From the NCBI GenBank assembly GCA_946811185.2, contig OX328103.1:28626172-28690171 (forward strand): 64,000 nt of DNA, in the 5' to 3' direction. The translations under genes were made by a program, and so were the position numbers. This document shows, piece by piece, positions 1 through 10,405 of the stretch. The notes beneath the pieces are model-generated. The model ran no database searches. It had not been told where the DNA came from and was given only the letters and a program-made list of their open reading frames with translations. The first letter of the stretch is position 1; every line of letters begins with the position of its first letter. Source of the DNA: Hippopus hippopus. Taxonomy: Eukaryota; Mollusca; Bivalvia; Cardiida; Cardiidae.

Positions 1-54
1 ATCATGGATATGCATTAACCCCTTCCCCCTCCCTTTTGCCAGAACGTGGCTCTG
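1..54 (+). mobile_element. Family C MITE, right-end fragment
   Basis: The first 54 bases match the right end of family C (ATGCATTAA followed by a C/T-rich run, then a degenerate GAACGTGGCTCT terminus). The rest lies outside the window or is lost. Confidence 0.55.
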
Positions 55-60
55 TCTGTT

Positions 61-770
61 TGTATCTTTGAAAAGTAGCCTACAACAGTATTTCATTCGT
101 ATCACATCGCGAACCATTTTATTATTTTGTCCTGGGTTTCACCAGGACTTGGCTCGGGCTTTATAGTGACATTCTTTGGGACATCTCCGCCCAACCAGTG
201 CCGGGAGCCACACATGAATGATAATGCTCAGCACAAATCCAACAATTGAAGCAAAGACCTACACGGGACCGATCATGTGAATAAGTTGTCAATCGCAGTA
301 TTACCAAATCAAAGTTATGATTAATGCTGTTTCTATTGAATCACATGAGATCAAAAAGCGACTATTCACCGAGGTTGCGATTGTAACCGAAAACTCACTC
401 TCACGTTTCTATACGTAAGCTCTCAACTAGCTTTTGTCTTAGTGACAAATCGCCCGTGTCGTAACTTCATATCCGGAAGACCTAAAATCAGAAATTCAAA
501 AATTTCTTTTTGGTGCAGATTCAGTTGTTTAGCGTTATTGTAATGTCTTTGGTCAGTGGTCAAATTCAGTCATCTGACGCAGTCCCCGGGGATTTCGTCC
601 AATCAAAGAAAGTCGTATTGATTACCCTGTCCTGAATTATCGAACGAAAATGTACCATCACGCCTTGCCCTTTCACGTTGGTAGCTTATAATTGCGTGGG
701 AATAAATATCAATGGAAGATATTTGTTTGTTTGTGAATCCATGCGTTTATAGACATGTAGGATGATTGAC
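61..770. other. Unassigned non-coding sequence
   Basis: I see no long open frame, repeat family or RNA gene here. The sequence is moderately AT-rich and mostly unique within the window. Confidence 0.5.
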
Positions 771-773
771 CAA

Positions 774-977
774 CCCTTATCCTGCTTAATAGCCTAAACA
801 AAAATTTAAAGCCAATAGTAAAATCCCGAATAATGCTACTTAAAACTTATTTTTTGCTGAAAAATATCTCTTTATCGGACAGTGTAGATCAAAGATCAGA
901 CTGCACGTTCTGTGCAGTCTGATCTTGATCTACGGTGTCCGCAAAAAGTCAGTGAGTCGCGCTTAGCAGCCTTAGGA
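774..977 (-). mobile_element. Family A TTAA MITE
   Basis: Nearly full copy. The left end reads CCCTTATCCTGCT and the right end GCAGCCTTAGGA followed by TTAA (978-981); the left target tetranucleotide has decayed to CCAA. The hairpin occupies 877-940, with arms GGACAGTGTAGATC and its near complement (one arm reads ACGGTGTCC). Confidence 0.85.
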
Positions 978-1017
978 TTAACTCTTTTCGTGCAAACTTC
1001 GTATATTTATTGAAACC

Positions 1018-1306
1018 GAGCACGGTAGCCCAGTCGCTTACGGACAGTATTTGAAACCATGGGCCGCTTCTTCGAATCTCAGCTTGGTCTAATTCTTTCC
1101 GACGATTGAGGATAGCCACGCAGTCTCTCACTTTTGAACATTATTTCGACGGTGGTTATATGGTAAAGTATATATAAAATGACTTTAAAAGAATATTGAG
1201 CGAAAAAATGGTTACAAATACTTCGGGAAAGCATAAAATTAATAGGTGCACTGGCAGACTCAATATAATTGAAATAAAGCTGAAAACGCCGTTTAAACAA
1301 CAAATT
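1018..1306 (+). mobile_element. tRNA-headed SINE
   Basis: The head at 1018-1085 has an A-box-like GGTAGCCCAGTCGCTTACGG and a B-box-like TTCGAATCTC. The body has the GACGGTGGTTATATGG and GGTGCACTGGCAGAC blocks shared with the SINEs at 31480 and 54436. The 3' end reads TATAATTGAAATAA, then a CGCCGTTT block. It lies just beyond the A element ending at 977. No clear target duplication is left. Confidence 0.75.
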
Positions 1307-1634
1307 CATTGAATGACATTTGATCCGAAATTATGTGATCAATGAACTTAGTTCTCTCAGGAAGCGCTTTCCCATTTTCTCAAAATTTACTCGGGGCCTT
1401 ATACTACGATCCCAAGTGGACGACGATTTCCCGTCTCGGTGTAGACCTTTTTTTCAAATAGTACGGCTAAAATAAGAAAATGCTCCTGCTGGGCATTTTT
1501 TTTTTTTTGTCACAATGTTTTACATGTAGCCTTTTATTAATGGTTAAATCGTGTAAAAACTTATAAGACATTTTCAAAAGTAGTTTGTGAAAAGTTTGTC
1601 CCAGGAAACAATGAGTAGACGTCTGAACTATTAA

Positions 1635-1943
1635 CCCATTACAGCACAATCCCGAGTCTTTACGACCCTTAAAAATGGCCTTTCAAAACATTGTGGAAAA
1701 AGGAGAAAATGCCGATAACCAGCATAATACAGCACAATATCGAGGTTTAACGACCCTTAAAAAAAAGCTTTTGAAAACATTGTGGGAAACGGGGAAAATG
1801 CTGGTAACCAGCATTTTCTCTCTTTCTCACAATGTTTTCTACCCTATCAAATAAAAATTCCATCATTTCAGCCACATTTGATTTGTTGTCTGCAAATGCT
1901 TTCAATTTGGACCAGTCCAGAAATTTGTTGTTTTGGTAAAGAG
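1635..1943 (-). mobile_element. Family B TTAA MITE with internal partial duplication
   Basis: Lies between TTAA at 1631-1634 and TTAA at 1944-1947. The first ~95 bp of the element (CACAATCCCGAG-type end plus the first hairpin arm) is repeated: one incomplete copy at 1635-1727, then a second that runs into the complete palindrome near 1775-1840. This makes the copy ~90 bp longer than usual. The right TTAA is also the left TTAA of the next B element. Confidence 0.85.
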
Positions 1944-1947
1944 TTAA

Positions 1948-2281
1948 CCAGGCGACAAAACTTTTGACTAGTCAAAATTCAAAACATTTACAGACGACTA
2001 GTTAAATGTGATTCGAACTGTCATATTCGTGTTTGTAACGTAGAAAACATTGTCGGAAAAGAGAAAAGGCTTATAACCATCATTTCAAAGCTTTTGCAGA
2101 CGACAAGCTAAATATGACTCAAATTGCGAGATTCATGTTTGTACCTTAGAGAACATTGTCGGACAAGACGAAATTGCTGCTTACCAGCATTTTCTTCTTT
2201 TCCAACAGTGTTTTCAACTTTTTTTTTTTTTGTTTTTGTTTTTAACAGGATCGTTAAAACGCTGGTTTGTCTGGAAAAGGG
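1948..2281 (+). mobile_element. Family B TTAA MITE, chained
   Basis: Sits between TTAA 1944-1947 (shared with the previous B) and TTAA 2282-2285 (shared with the next). It contains two partial repeats of the CAGACGAC..AAACATTGTCGG segment (2041-2070 and 2145-2165) and a poly-T interruption near 2219. It is older than most copies but ends are still readable (right end AAAACGCTGG..AAAAGGG). Confidence 0.75.
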
Positions 2282-2285
2282 TTAA

Positions 2286-2477
2286 CTCTTTATCAAATTG
2301 CAAAATTTTAGACTCACCTGTATTGGAAATATTTGGAAACAACCAATTAAATGTGGCTTAAATAATGGTTTTTGTCTTTGAAAGAGTTGTAACCATCGTG
2401 GAGCCTTTTTTTTTTTCACATTTCCGAACCCCGTCTTCACCTGGGTCGTGTGGAACAGGGAAGTGTTTGATAAGGGG
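2286..2477 (+). mobile_element. Family B TTAA MITE, third in chain, decayed
   Basis: Begins CTCTTTATCAAATTGC right after TTAA 2282-2285 and ends GATAAGGGG before TTAA 2478-2481. The central palindrome is largely lost, leaving a poly-T run near 2407. Confidence 0.65.
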
Positions 2478-2544
2478 TTAAATCATTGAGTGGGCCTTTT
2501 CCGTTTTAGATTTTAACCTTGTAATTTTGGAAAGCTAGCGTTAG

Positions 2545-3420
2545 ACCGTATACTGCACCCTTGAAATACGGTATTACGAAATATTCATTGTCGGAAACTT
2601 CTTCTATGCGAGTTGACCTATTGCAAAAAGCATAGGTGCGGGATCGAGCTCGGACATTTCATAAATCACGTAGATGCCGAAGCAGGAGACTTTCTGCACG
2701 GTAAACCTATCTGAAAATGTATCCGGTTTTGCGAAACACCATTTCTGACAACCGCAAAACTGTGTACTACCACCCTCTTAATATCGCGCAAATCTCACGT
2801 TTGGGAATCATTTTACAAAATGCAAAAAAAGTCCAGGGTCGAATTTCTGACATTTTAAAGATCACGTAGATGCCAGGACATGGGTAGCTCTGCACTGTAA
2901 GACCCATATGAAGATTTAACCTGTACTGAGAAATATTATTTGGGACAACAGAGGTTAAACTGTGAACTACACCCTCCAAATCTTGCGAAAACGTCATGTT
3001 CAGCATCCCCCTAAAAAAAGGTCGGGATCGAATCTCTAACAATTTACGGATCACGTAGATGCCAGGACAGGGCACTGTCTGTGTGGTAGACCTTCATGAA
3101 AATTTAACTCTTTACCAAACGACGAAAATTTAGATTTTTCAAAATTGAAGGCATTTGCAGACGACAATTTGAAAGTGGCTCAAATTATGGAATCTTTCTT
3201 TGATAGGGTAGAAAACCTTGTAGGAAAAGAAGAAAATGCTGGTGTTACCAGCATTTTCTCCTTTTCCCACAAGGTTTTCAATGGCTTCTTTCTCACGGTC
3301 GTTAAAAAATGGATTGTGTGGTTAAGGATTAACCTATGTACTGAAAACTATTATTCGGACACCCGATGTTAAACTGTGTACTGCACCCTTCAAAAAAAAA
3401 AGCCTAGAATTCACGTAGGA
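2545..3420. repeat. ~195-bp tandem repeat, about three units
   Basis: The landmark ATCACGTAGATGCC recurs near 2664, 2861 and 3051, each preceded by a GGGATCGAA/GGGTCGAA block about 20-25 bp upstream. Another landmark, ACTGTGTACTRCACCCT, also recurs. The third unit is interrupted by a family B element and resumes at 3333 (CCTATGTACTGAAAACTATTA). Confidence 0.8.
3108..3328 (+). mobile_element. Family B TTAA MITE inside tandem repeat unit
   Basis: A clean 221-bp copy between TTAA 3104-3107 and TTAA 3329-3332. The palindrome is at 3211-3279. The surrounding tandem unit has an uninterrupted sister copy (TTAA at 2916-2919), so both the insertion point and the TTAA duplication can be read directly. 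The longest forward open frame here is just the palindrome and is not a gene. Confidence 0.92.
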
Positions 3421-3449
3421 AATCACTGTTCTCAATACAACGTGATCTG

Positions 3450-3605
3450 TGTTTATGTGTCAAGCTCCGGGATAGAGTTTCTATTGTAAAGGCTGCGGCT
3501 CTGCAGTGCCTTGCCCATGCTACCATTGTAGCCAGCATGGATCAAACCAAGAGACTCCCGATTACAAGTCGCGGAGGACCCTACATCTACGATAACTCCT
3601 ATGTC
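3450..3605 (-). mobile_element. SINE-like fragment (family I)
   Basis: Shares CTGCAGTGCYTTGCCCA and GGAGGACCCT with 42950-43190, and the general layout of reverse-oriented tRNA SINEs (degenerate tRNA-like block near 3540-3600). Both ends are eroded. Confidence 0.5.
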
Positions 3606-4183
3606 TTTGCTCTTATCGTACGTCTACTTGGCATACGTCTAGGCAAGGTTTCTTTTTTATCCAGAATTTGCTGCTGCTAAACTGCAATCAAAACAAGAAA
3701 AAAAAAACGCTTCGGTTAATTTGAAATGACGGAGAGAAAGTTTACAAAAATATATTTATCTTAAGTTATCATCTAATTTACAACAATCTGAAAATCAGCT
3801 GATAATAAAAAATCAAGCAGACGACGTCTCTACTTCACCCCATTCACAAAAACACTGTAGTGAGTAAAACGTCATATTTACTACTGAACTGAGCGTATAT
3901 TTTTTACGTAGTTGATTTTTATCTCATCCAATCGAATCGTGCGAATTGTATAATGGGGCGGAACAAGCGACAATATGACCAAACCCACTGGAGTATTAAG
4001 CAATATCTAGTATAAATGCCTGCAACTGTATATTGTAGAGGCAATATGTATTTTCTCGCTAGACGCGCAAGGTTATCAATTTATTCTTGGATTGTTGTAT
4101 TTGCAATGTCAAAAGGATTGTAAATATTTAGAATTTCTAGGCTGGATTGTTGCAAAAATAAAAAATCGAAATAGTTTGGAAAT

Positions 4184-4191
4184 TATAAATA
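4184..4191 (+). promoter_or_regulatory. TATA-box-like element upstream of the EGF-like gene
   Basis: TATAAATA lies 92 bases before the start codon at 4283. A second weaker candidate (TATAAATG) is near 4011. The spacing fits a short 5' leader, but AT-rich DNA produces such motifs by chance. Confidence 0.35.
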
Positions 4192-4282
4192 AAAGAAACA
4201 TCACTTTCAGTGCAAGGTTAGGTATATTGTGTTGAAGTTAAATAAAAGGGATATTTAACTACTTTAAAGTAACTGATTTAGT

Positions 4283-4729
4283 ATGAAAGAGTCGGAGGGT
4301 GGTGTTAAAGCAGACATTCAGGTAAAAATGGAACTTTACAGTGCGTCTCAAAGCGCCAATAAATCAAAATCAAGCACATTGACTTCATCGTCTTCATCAT
4401 CATCAAAGTACGCGCAGTACCGCGTGTGCCCGACCAATCTAGCGCTGTTTTTAACGTTAACTCTTGTATTATCACTGACAATTCCTGTCTCTGCAATGCC
4501 TCGAGGATTACTCTGTGATTCACGATTACGGTGTTTACACAATGGCGTTCTAAGACTCCCGGACACTCCGTTCGGATTTTGTCGTTGTATATGCCGGGGG
4601 AACTATGTAGGACCAAGGTGTCAGTTTAATAGACGGATTCGACGGGTGAATAGACTGAAAAGACTAGTGAAATTACGGAACGATTTCGAGGAGTACTTGC
4701 GAAAACGATCACGAACAACCTCTAGATGA
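4283..4729 (+). CDS. Putative secreted EGF-like cysteine-rich protein, 148 aa
   Basis: The only open frame here that reads like a real host protein. Residues 1-48 are polar, with a Ser run at 35-41 encoded mainly by TCA/TCT. Residues 51-71 are strongly hydrophobic and end VSA, a plausible signal-peptidase site; a longer signal anchor is also possible. After it come six cysteines (78, 84, 100, 102, 104, 113). The last part, C-x8-C with GNYVGPRC, matches the end of an EGF module, and CLHNG resembles the usual second-cysteine block. The spacing C100-x-C102-x-C104 is unusual, as EGF normally has a longer gap before the C-x-C pair. The tail (114-148) is very basic. Met16 at 4328 has a better start context (AAAAATGG) and would shorten the polar N-terminus. 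A strong donor-like GTAAGTAC at 4763 lies just past the stop, so a 3'-UTR intron is possible. No repeat family overlaps it. By analogy with EGF-type ligands it could be a secreted signalling peptide, but I do not recognise the specific gene. Confidence 0.65.
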   Translation: MKESEGGVKADIQVKMELYSASQSANKSKSSTLTSSSSSSSKYAQYRVCPTNLALFLTLTLVLSLTIPVSAMPRGLLCDSRLRCLHNGVLRLPDTPFGFCRCICRGNYVGPRCQFNRRIRRVNRLKRLVKLRNDFEEYLRKRSRTTSR

Positions 4730-4879
4730 CGGAGTATGCTAACATATTTATTTATTTAAATTGTAAGTACAACTTCTCTCTGTCTATATTTTGTTTTGAA
4801 TTATACTTAGAACTGCGCGCCTGCTAGGGTGTCAGCCTGTTTATCTCCTGACTAGGTACTAGATACCTAAATTTAAGAC

Positions 4880-5030
4880 TCGTCCATATTGAAAACAGAC
4901 GACAATTTAGGTGTGGATAAAATGATGGTGCTTGTCTGTGAGTGCGCACAAAACATTGCGGGAAAAGGAGAATTTAAAAGCTTTCTTCATCAGGAACGTT
5001 CAAACTCGAGATTGAGTGTTAAAGGGCTAC
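4880..5030 (+). mobile_element. Family B MITE, degenerate
   Basis: GACTCGTCCATATTGAAA, then CAGACGACAATTTAGGTGTGG and AAAACATTGCGGGAAAAGGAG, follow the B+ order. The second palindrome arm is missing and the ends are unclear. Confidence 0.5.
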
Positions 5031-5035
5031 CTTAT

Positions 5036-5635
5036 CCATCAACGGGCTCTTGCTTATGACTCGCTGACAGTTGTCCGCAAAAAAGAACTCAGACGTGAAG
5101 GCACCGAGTTTTTCATCCAAATTTTGGAAGTTAGAATCCTTGCTGAACTGAAACTGTTTCGAAGAAGCAATAGCATTTCCCCTTAAAGTTTTACATCGTT
5201 TTGACGTCACTGATGTAAAAAAAAAGCAGCAATAGCCTTGTATATGCACTTTATCTCGTTATATTCTGAAATACAATAAATTAAAACGGTGTTTAACTTG
5301 AATCAACTCAAACGTGGGAGTGTCCCTGGGCAGGGCGCTGCAGAGCTCCCGGTTAGCACTTGCATAACCTCGAGCAGACTTAAATAATTCTAACTTTCGA
5401 CATAAAGTGATATGAGTGCAATATTTTCGAAAGTGCGTGGAACCTCCACCCCTGCCCCTTTCCATTCGATTGCAATAAAACAAGCTAAAACGGCATCTTG
5501 AATATTAGTAATGCAGACAGTAACAATGTACTCTACATATGTCAATCTAGAGTTTTAACATGAGTAGCGTCTAGACTTGTTAGGTTGAGAGTTAATTTAA
5601 AAAACAAATCTGGAATGAAGGGCACCTATATTTCA
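5036..5635. other. Unassigned sequence
   Basis: No repeat family or credible coding frame recognised. Short reverse open frames occur but have no protein-like composition. Confidence 0.4.
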
Positions 5636-5640
5636 ATTAA

Positions 5641-5845
5641 GCCATAGGCTACTGCTAAACGCGACCCCTGAAAGTTTTATTTTGCGGACTGTGTAGATCC
5701 AAGATCAGACAGAACGTGCAGTCTGATCTTGGATCTACACTGTCCGAAACCGCTGGAATTTTTTCCCAGTGGAAAGAAACTTTGAAATTGAAATAGTTGA
5801 GGCTTTTAATGATGGCTCTAAATTTTGATTTAATTCATTGAACAG
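5641..5845 (+). mobile_element. Family A TTAA MITE
   Basis: Between TTAA 5637-5640 and TTAA 5846-5849. The hairpin at 5696-5745 has lost TGCAC from its left arm, shortening the stem. The right end is eroded beyond recognition as a terminal repeat. Confidence 0.75.
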
Positions 5846-5997
5846 TTAAAGGGTGAAAAGACAACGTGCAGCTGATTTACGCCTCGTTCTGACATAAATT
5901 AATTCGTCAACGAGTCTCTTTTCATCTGTGCTGATTTACGAATGTATTTACAATTTTACGTTAAACTACGTGTTCCGTTAAACACGTTCATCGTAAA

Positions 5998-6080
5998 TGC
6001 CCGTACTCGCTCCGGTGGTTATGATATTAGAGCGCTCGGCTGTTAAGCTTAAGGTCGTTGGTTCGATCCACCGAGTAGGT
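5998..6080 (+). other. tRNA-Asn-like sequence (pseudogene or SINE head)
   Basis: A GTACTCG/CGAGTAG pair could form the acceptor stem. An A-box-like GGTGGTTATGATATTAGAGC comes next, then a CTGTTAA loop with GTT anticodon (Asn), then B-box GGTTCGATCC. The anticodon stem is imperfect, and no Pol III terminator run follows at once. A decayed tRNA or SINE head is likelier than a working gene. Confidence 0.45.
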
Positions 6081-6162
6081 CATAATGAAGATCATACAAC
6101 ATTAGAAGCAATGGTTTCGCTCCTTTACGGTCAGAATGACAGTCGTAACCTTTTGAAATTAA

Positions 6163-6342
6163 CCGTCAGGCTCAAGGACCTTTTGCGGCCAGTGCAGATC
6201 AAGATCAGACTGCAGTCTGATCTTGTATCTACACTGTCCGATAAGAAGATATCTTTCGCCAGAAAATATCTTTGAAACAGCAAAATTTGGGTTTTTACCA
6301 TCGGCTTGAAAGTTTCAATTCAGCTATTTAACAGGTTAAGAG
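6163..6342 (+). mobile_element. Family A TTAA MITE with trimmed hairpin tip
   Basis: Between TTAA 6159-6162 and TTAA 6343-6346. The hairpin apex is deleted so that GACTGC meets GCAGTC-type sequence directly, leaving a loopless palindrome around 6205-6218. Confidence 0.8.
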
Positions 6343-7019
6343 TTAAAGAGAAAAGTAATAAACTGCAGATTACCTAAAATTTGCGTTTTCGCAAGATCGC
6401 GTGACAAAGACGTTGTTTACCTTTTCTTATCCTGTTCATCATTTAAATACCATAGTCAAAAGGCATGCGTGCATAAAATACCAAATATTTGATCTAATTT
6501 ATCCCATAACCTCCTGCAGACAGCTTTTTTTCTTGATATTTAACGACATTTTGTTTAGCATAAGGTTAAACTGTGTATTATGATTGAGATCATGGACCCC
6601 CCTACAACTAATTGGCCGACAGTCAAACGATCTTCTGACATTTAGTTCCCTGATAGGAATATTTTTGTATGTTTTAACACCTAGTATAACGTGCTATGAT
6701 GGCGAGGTTTGGTGCTTAGGCGTAAGGGGGGGGGGGTAGAATCAGAAGATCAGACAGCACAAAACGTGATCTCAAAAAAAGGTCAAGTTTTTGATTTTTT
6801 TTCCCATTTAAACCATAAAACATAACAAACACTTTGTATAATTCGCACTGCCAAATTTATTGCAAAATTTTAAATGTTGAAATGTTAAAAGAATGGAATG
6901 TAAGCTAAACAGTTTCTGCCTGAAGTGTAAATTGATTAGTTGGCCTCAATTAAAATGCCACCTCGGCTTATAACTTCGTGCCGCATCTATAGCATAAAAC
7001 TTAAGGAAAAGGATTACTC

Positions 7020-7125
7020 TGTACCAATCAATCACGTATTCTAACAACCCTGTGGAAATAGGTTTTTGAAAACATTGTGGGAAAAAGAGAACATGTTGGA
7101 AACCACCTTCGCAAAAAGAAAAAGA
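7020..7125 (-). mobile_element. Family B MITE fragment
   Basis: Carries ACAACCCTGTGG..TTTTTGAAAACATTGTGGG, the left half of a B- copy. The second palindrome arm is gone. Confidence 0.55.
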
Positions 7126-7429
7126 AAGTTTTTGCTCATGGTTGTCTAAACACGAGTTTCTTTGGCAAAGGATTCATTAATAGGCAAGACTAAATACAAT
7201 TGACATCGATGTCATTTTAAAAGAAACTGATAAACAATCAGAGGCAATGGTCATATAGAACTTTCGATCCTCAAAGGCTTTCTATAAGATAAGATTTCGT
7301 CCTGTAGAGTTCAATCTGTAATATTCACAGCTCATAATCTTTCCAGACAATTTCAGTTTAGAAATTAAGCCCAAATACTTACCAATCAAATCACCTTACC
7401 AAGGCTTCTTTTGTACAGAATGTCAATGC

Positions 7430-7487
7430 GTATCAAAGATCAGACTGTACCTTTTATCACGTTGGGTCTTGATCTACTCGGACAGCA
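7430..7487. mobile_element. Family A/D hairpin relic
   Basis: Degenerate GTATCAAAGATCAGACTG and GTCTTGATCTACTCGGACAG arms with a diverged loop. No termini. Confidence 0.45.
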
Positions 7488-7810
7488 AAGCAATTGAAAC
7501 GTTTTGCTTGGTGTTCTAGAGGGATCTGCGTTAATGGAAGCTTTTAAGAATCTGTATAGCTTCATTCGAAAGTCCGAAAGGTCGTCTATTCAAACCATCT
7601 TTCGTTCCAACAAAAACGAACATTATGTGATTCTGACAAAAAAAAAATCTTTCAATCTAGTAACGTGCCTTTGTTTTGTAAAAAGTCCTTTTTGTGTCGA
7701 TCAGTTTAAACAAATCTTTTTGTGCTTTAAAAGGTTTTTTCCATCCCTTCTGATACGTGATACCAGCACAATTTTATCGATAACGGTTCTATTAAAAGGG
7801 GCTTATATTC

Positions 7811-8010
7811 AGCCCTTTTAGCTCCATAGGCGAAAACACTGGGCTTTTGCGGACGGTATAGATCAAGATCAGACTGCACGGAACGTGCAGTCTGATCTTG
7901 GATCTATACCGCCCGCTTGTTTAGTCAAGCCTATAAGATAAAAATCTTTCTGGTACTATCGAGTTGTAACTTCAGTCGTCGATAGAGTGGAGTGTATATC
8001 GCGCTAAAAG
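7811..8010 (+). mobile_element. Family D MITE
   Basis: Starts AGCCCTTTTAGCTCCATAGGCG, with the hairpin GGACGGTATAGATC..GATCTATACCGCCC at 7853-7914, then the D-specific CTTGTTTAGTCAAGCC and AAAAATCTTTCTGG blocks. The right terminal repeat is eroded. Confidence 0.75.
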
Positions 8011-8451
8011 GGATAAAAGCCTTGAAAAACTTCGTTGATGTTTCTTTTCATACTAGTTTCTATAGGCTTGCTCGCTATCTCAGATAATACTGTTTCATTA
8101 TCTCTTGCAGACAACAGTTACTTTCTTTTCCGTAGCATAGCACTTATTAAAAGCCTTTTGGCAAAAGGAAGGATTGCGCGTTCCGAAGGGAAAAGGGGTA
8201 AAGGGTTCATGAGAAGACCAGGGCAAAAAACCATTGTAAGCAATAATTTCTGCATAAAGGCGTCGCGCTCTGTGCATTTCCGCATTTTGGCATTAAACTG
8301 TCACTCAGAATATCCAGATAATTATGTATGGGGCGTTTTTGTTCATCTCTGTCTCTCTCTGAACTGTCAAAGAATTCTACTTTAGAAATGATATAAAATA
8401 CATTATGCTAGCTTTCGTGCATAAGTTTGCAAACAGTGGCCACCTACACAA

Positions 8452-8571
8452 GTGTTTTTTTTTTCCTTCTCTTTCTTCCCTTCTGCCCCCTCCTCCTCTT
8501 CTATTTTCTTCTCCTATTCCGCTTTTTTTCTCCTCTTCCTCCGTCTTCTTCTTCTTCTCCTTCAGTAGCAC
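8452..8571. repeat. Polypyrimidine tract
   Basis: About 120 bp of almost pure C/T on the + strand (TTC/TCC-rich). The open frames across it are simple-sequence artefacts. Confidence 0.85.
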
Positions 8572-8892
8572 TAACTGCAAACGGCGTGATGCGTTAAATT
8601 ACTCTCCTATAACAAACACCAACCGGTAATGTTATTACCGGGACTATAAAAAGAGACAAGATTTTCCAATTATCAGGCCCAATAATACTGCCCATTTCAT
8701 CTCTCTAATTTATGATATTTTAATGACAATTCCGCGGGACAAGTTTTTTTAAAAAAAAAAAAAAGATTCAAGGCTTGCTGCACCGTCATACTTTCATACA
8801 TGCTGTTTAAAAGACATCAATTTAGAACAAATGAGACCAAAAAAGCGTAACGACATCCTTGTTCTCACGGCAGGTGTTTTTGTGGTAAATAT

Positions 8893-9160
8893 ATATGAGC
8901 CACGCTCTGGTAAAAGGGTGCTTAATGCATCTCTGTGATGCATTATAACAAACAAATCATCAAATACTTGTGGATCCATAATAGCCACTTTTTTAAACGA
9001 CCGACTTAATCAAGAGGTACACTGGTCCTTGGACATACAGAAGATTGACTGATAGCAAAAAGTTTCGACCCAGGTCAGCCTGCGCCGACTGCGCAGGCTG
9101 ACCTGGGTCGATACTTTTCGCAGATGCATTTAGCCCCCTTTTCACAGAGCATGGTTCAAT
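8893..9160 (-). mobile_element. Family C MITE, near full length
   Basis: Left end ATATGAGCCACGCTCTGG, right end ACAGAGCATGGTTCAAT. The hairpin GACCCAGGTCAGCCTGCG / CGCAGGCTGACCTGGGTC is at 9068-9113, about 47 bp from the right end. Confidence 0.85.
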
Positions 9161-9162
9161 AA

Positions 9163-9285
9163 ATGAGTCGTGCTCTGTGGAAGTGTGGTTTAAGGTATCT
9201 GCAAAAAGTATCGACCCATTTCAGCCTGCCCGGACTGCGCAGGCTGACATCGGTCGAAGCTTTTCCTATTAAGTAATTTTTTTGC
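9163..9285 (+). mobile_element. Family C MITE, truncated
   Basis: Starts ATGAGTCGTGCTCTGTGG directly after the previous C copy, includes the hairpin near 9217-9257, and stops before the long arm. The two C copies lie hairpin end to hairpin end. Confidence 0.7.
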
Positions 9286-9837
9286 ATCTATTATTATCTT
9301 TTATTTAAAAAAAAAAAAGGCAGTCAGCTGCAAAAAACGACATTTTTTTTTTTTTTCTTATAATCGAGGTAATAATCTAATGGGGAAAAAAGGGAGTCTA
9401 AAGTGTCGAAAATATATCTGGAAACATTACTAAAAGACGAAAAGTACGATGAAAAGGTGGAAAAAAAAAACACACATGAGGATTATCAAAATATAGCGAA
9501 CCCGAAACCAAATAAAAACCGATAATCTAAATTAAAAGTTCATTTTATTTTTCGTTTTTAAAGGATATTAACGAATTTTATGACAGATGACGTAAACTGA
9601 AACGCGCTGTGGCGTACTATCTATCATTACATCAGTATCATAATACACTTGAAATGAGCGGACGTAGCTATTCAATTTTTAGAAAGCACAAACGGAAATT
9701 TGGGCTTATCGGGGGATTGTCAACTCATTTAGCGACAGTCACTCTCAAGGTCGAGGGTTGTTTACATGTTTTCGTTTTATTTTTGTGACTTTGGACGCTC
9801 CTTTTCATGCTCGTCAAGAATTCCGGGTGAAAAATAG

Positions 9838-9885
9838 CTTTTGGCAAACCATGTAGATCAAATCAGACTGCACAAAACGTGCAAC
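9838..9885. mobile_element. Half hairpin of family A/D
   Basis: One arm plus the loop (GTAGATCAAATCAGACTGCAC, then AAAACGTGCA), without the second arm or termini. Confidence 0.45.
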
Positions 9886-9947
9886 ACTACAAAAAGTACT
9901 GCAATATGAAGAAAGTCACGTTCGACTCGAACGGAAGTCTTATTTAA

Positions 9948-10137
9948 CCCTTAGGCTGCTAAGCGCGACTCACTGACCTCTTGCGGACAGTGTAGATCAA
10001 GATCAGACTGCACAGAACGTGCAGTCTGATCTTGGATCTACACTGTCCGGTAAGGAAATATTTTTCTCCAAAAATAATATAGAAATAGCATTACTCGGCT
10101 TGAAAATTTTATTTAACTTATTTAACGGGATGAGACG
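9948..10137 (+). mobile_element. Family A TTAA MITE
   Basis: TTAA 9944-9947, then CCCTTAGGCTGCTAAGCG; the right flank is TTAA 10138-10141. The intact hairpin lies at 9985-10048, with a single-base bulge in the right arm (CTTGGATC against GATCAAG). Confidence 0.88.
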
Positions 10138-10294
10138 TTAAAAAACTCAAATATATATAGAGAGTTCGCGGCAAGAGAGTCAAATGTTCATTTGAAGCAG
10201 ATAAATAATGCGCCGAATAAATCCAAGTAATATTTCCATTCTAGGAAAAAGAACTTAATAAGTGCAATGTCAAGACTGCTATTGTCCAGAAAAT

Positions 10295-10405
10295 TTCTGC
10301 AAAGCTTACAGTGTAGATCCAAGATCAGACTGCACGTTTTGTGTAATCTGATCTTGATCTACACCGGACGCAAAGACAACAACATTTGTGAAAAGCGCTT
10401 AAAGG
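10295..10405 (-). mobile_element. Family A MITE, partial
   Basis: Hairpin TACAGTGTAGATCC..GATCTACACCGGACGC at 10307-10371, then a remnant ending GCGCTTAAAGGGTTA. The left two thirds of the element are missing. Confidence 0.6.

Noticed and set aside
9985..10048. microRNA gene at an A hairpin
   Set aside because: The same hairpin occurs in over ten dispersed MITE copies; without small-RNA data there is no ground to call a miRNA.
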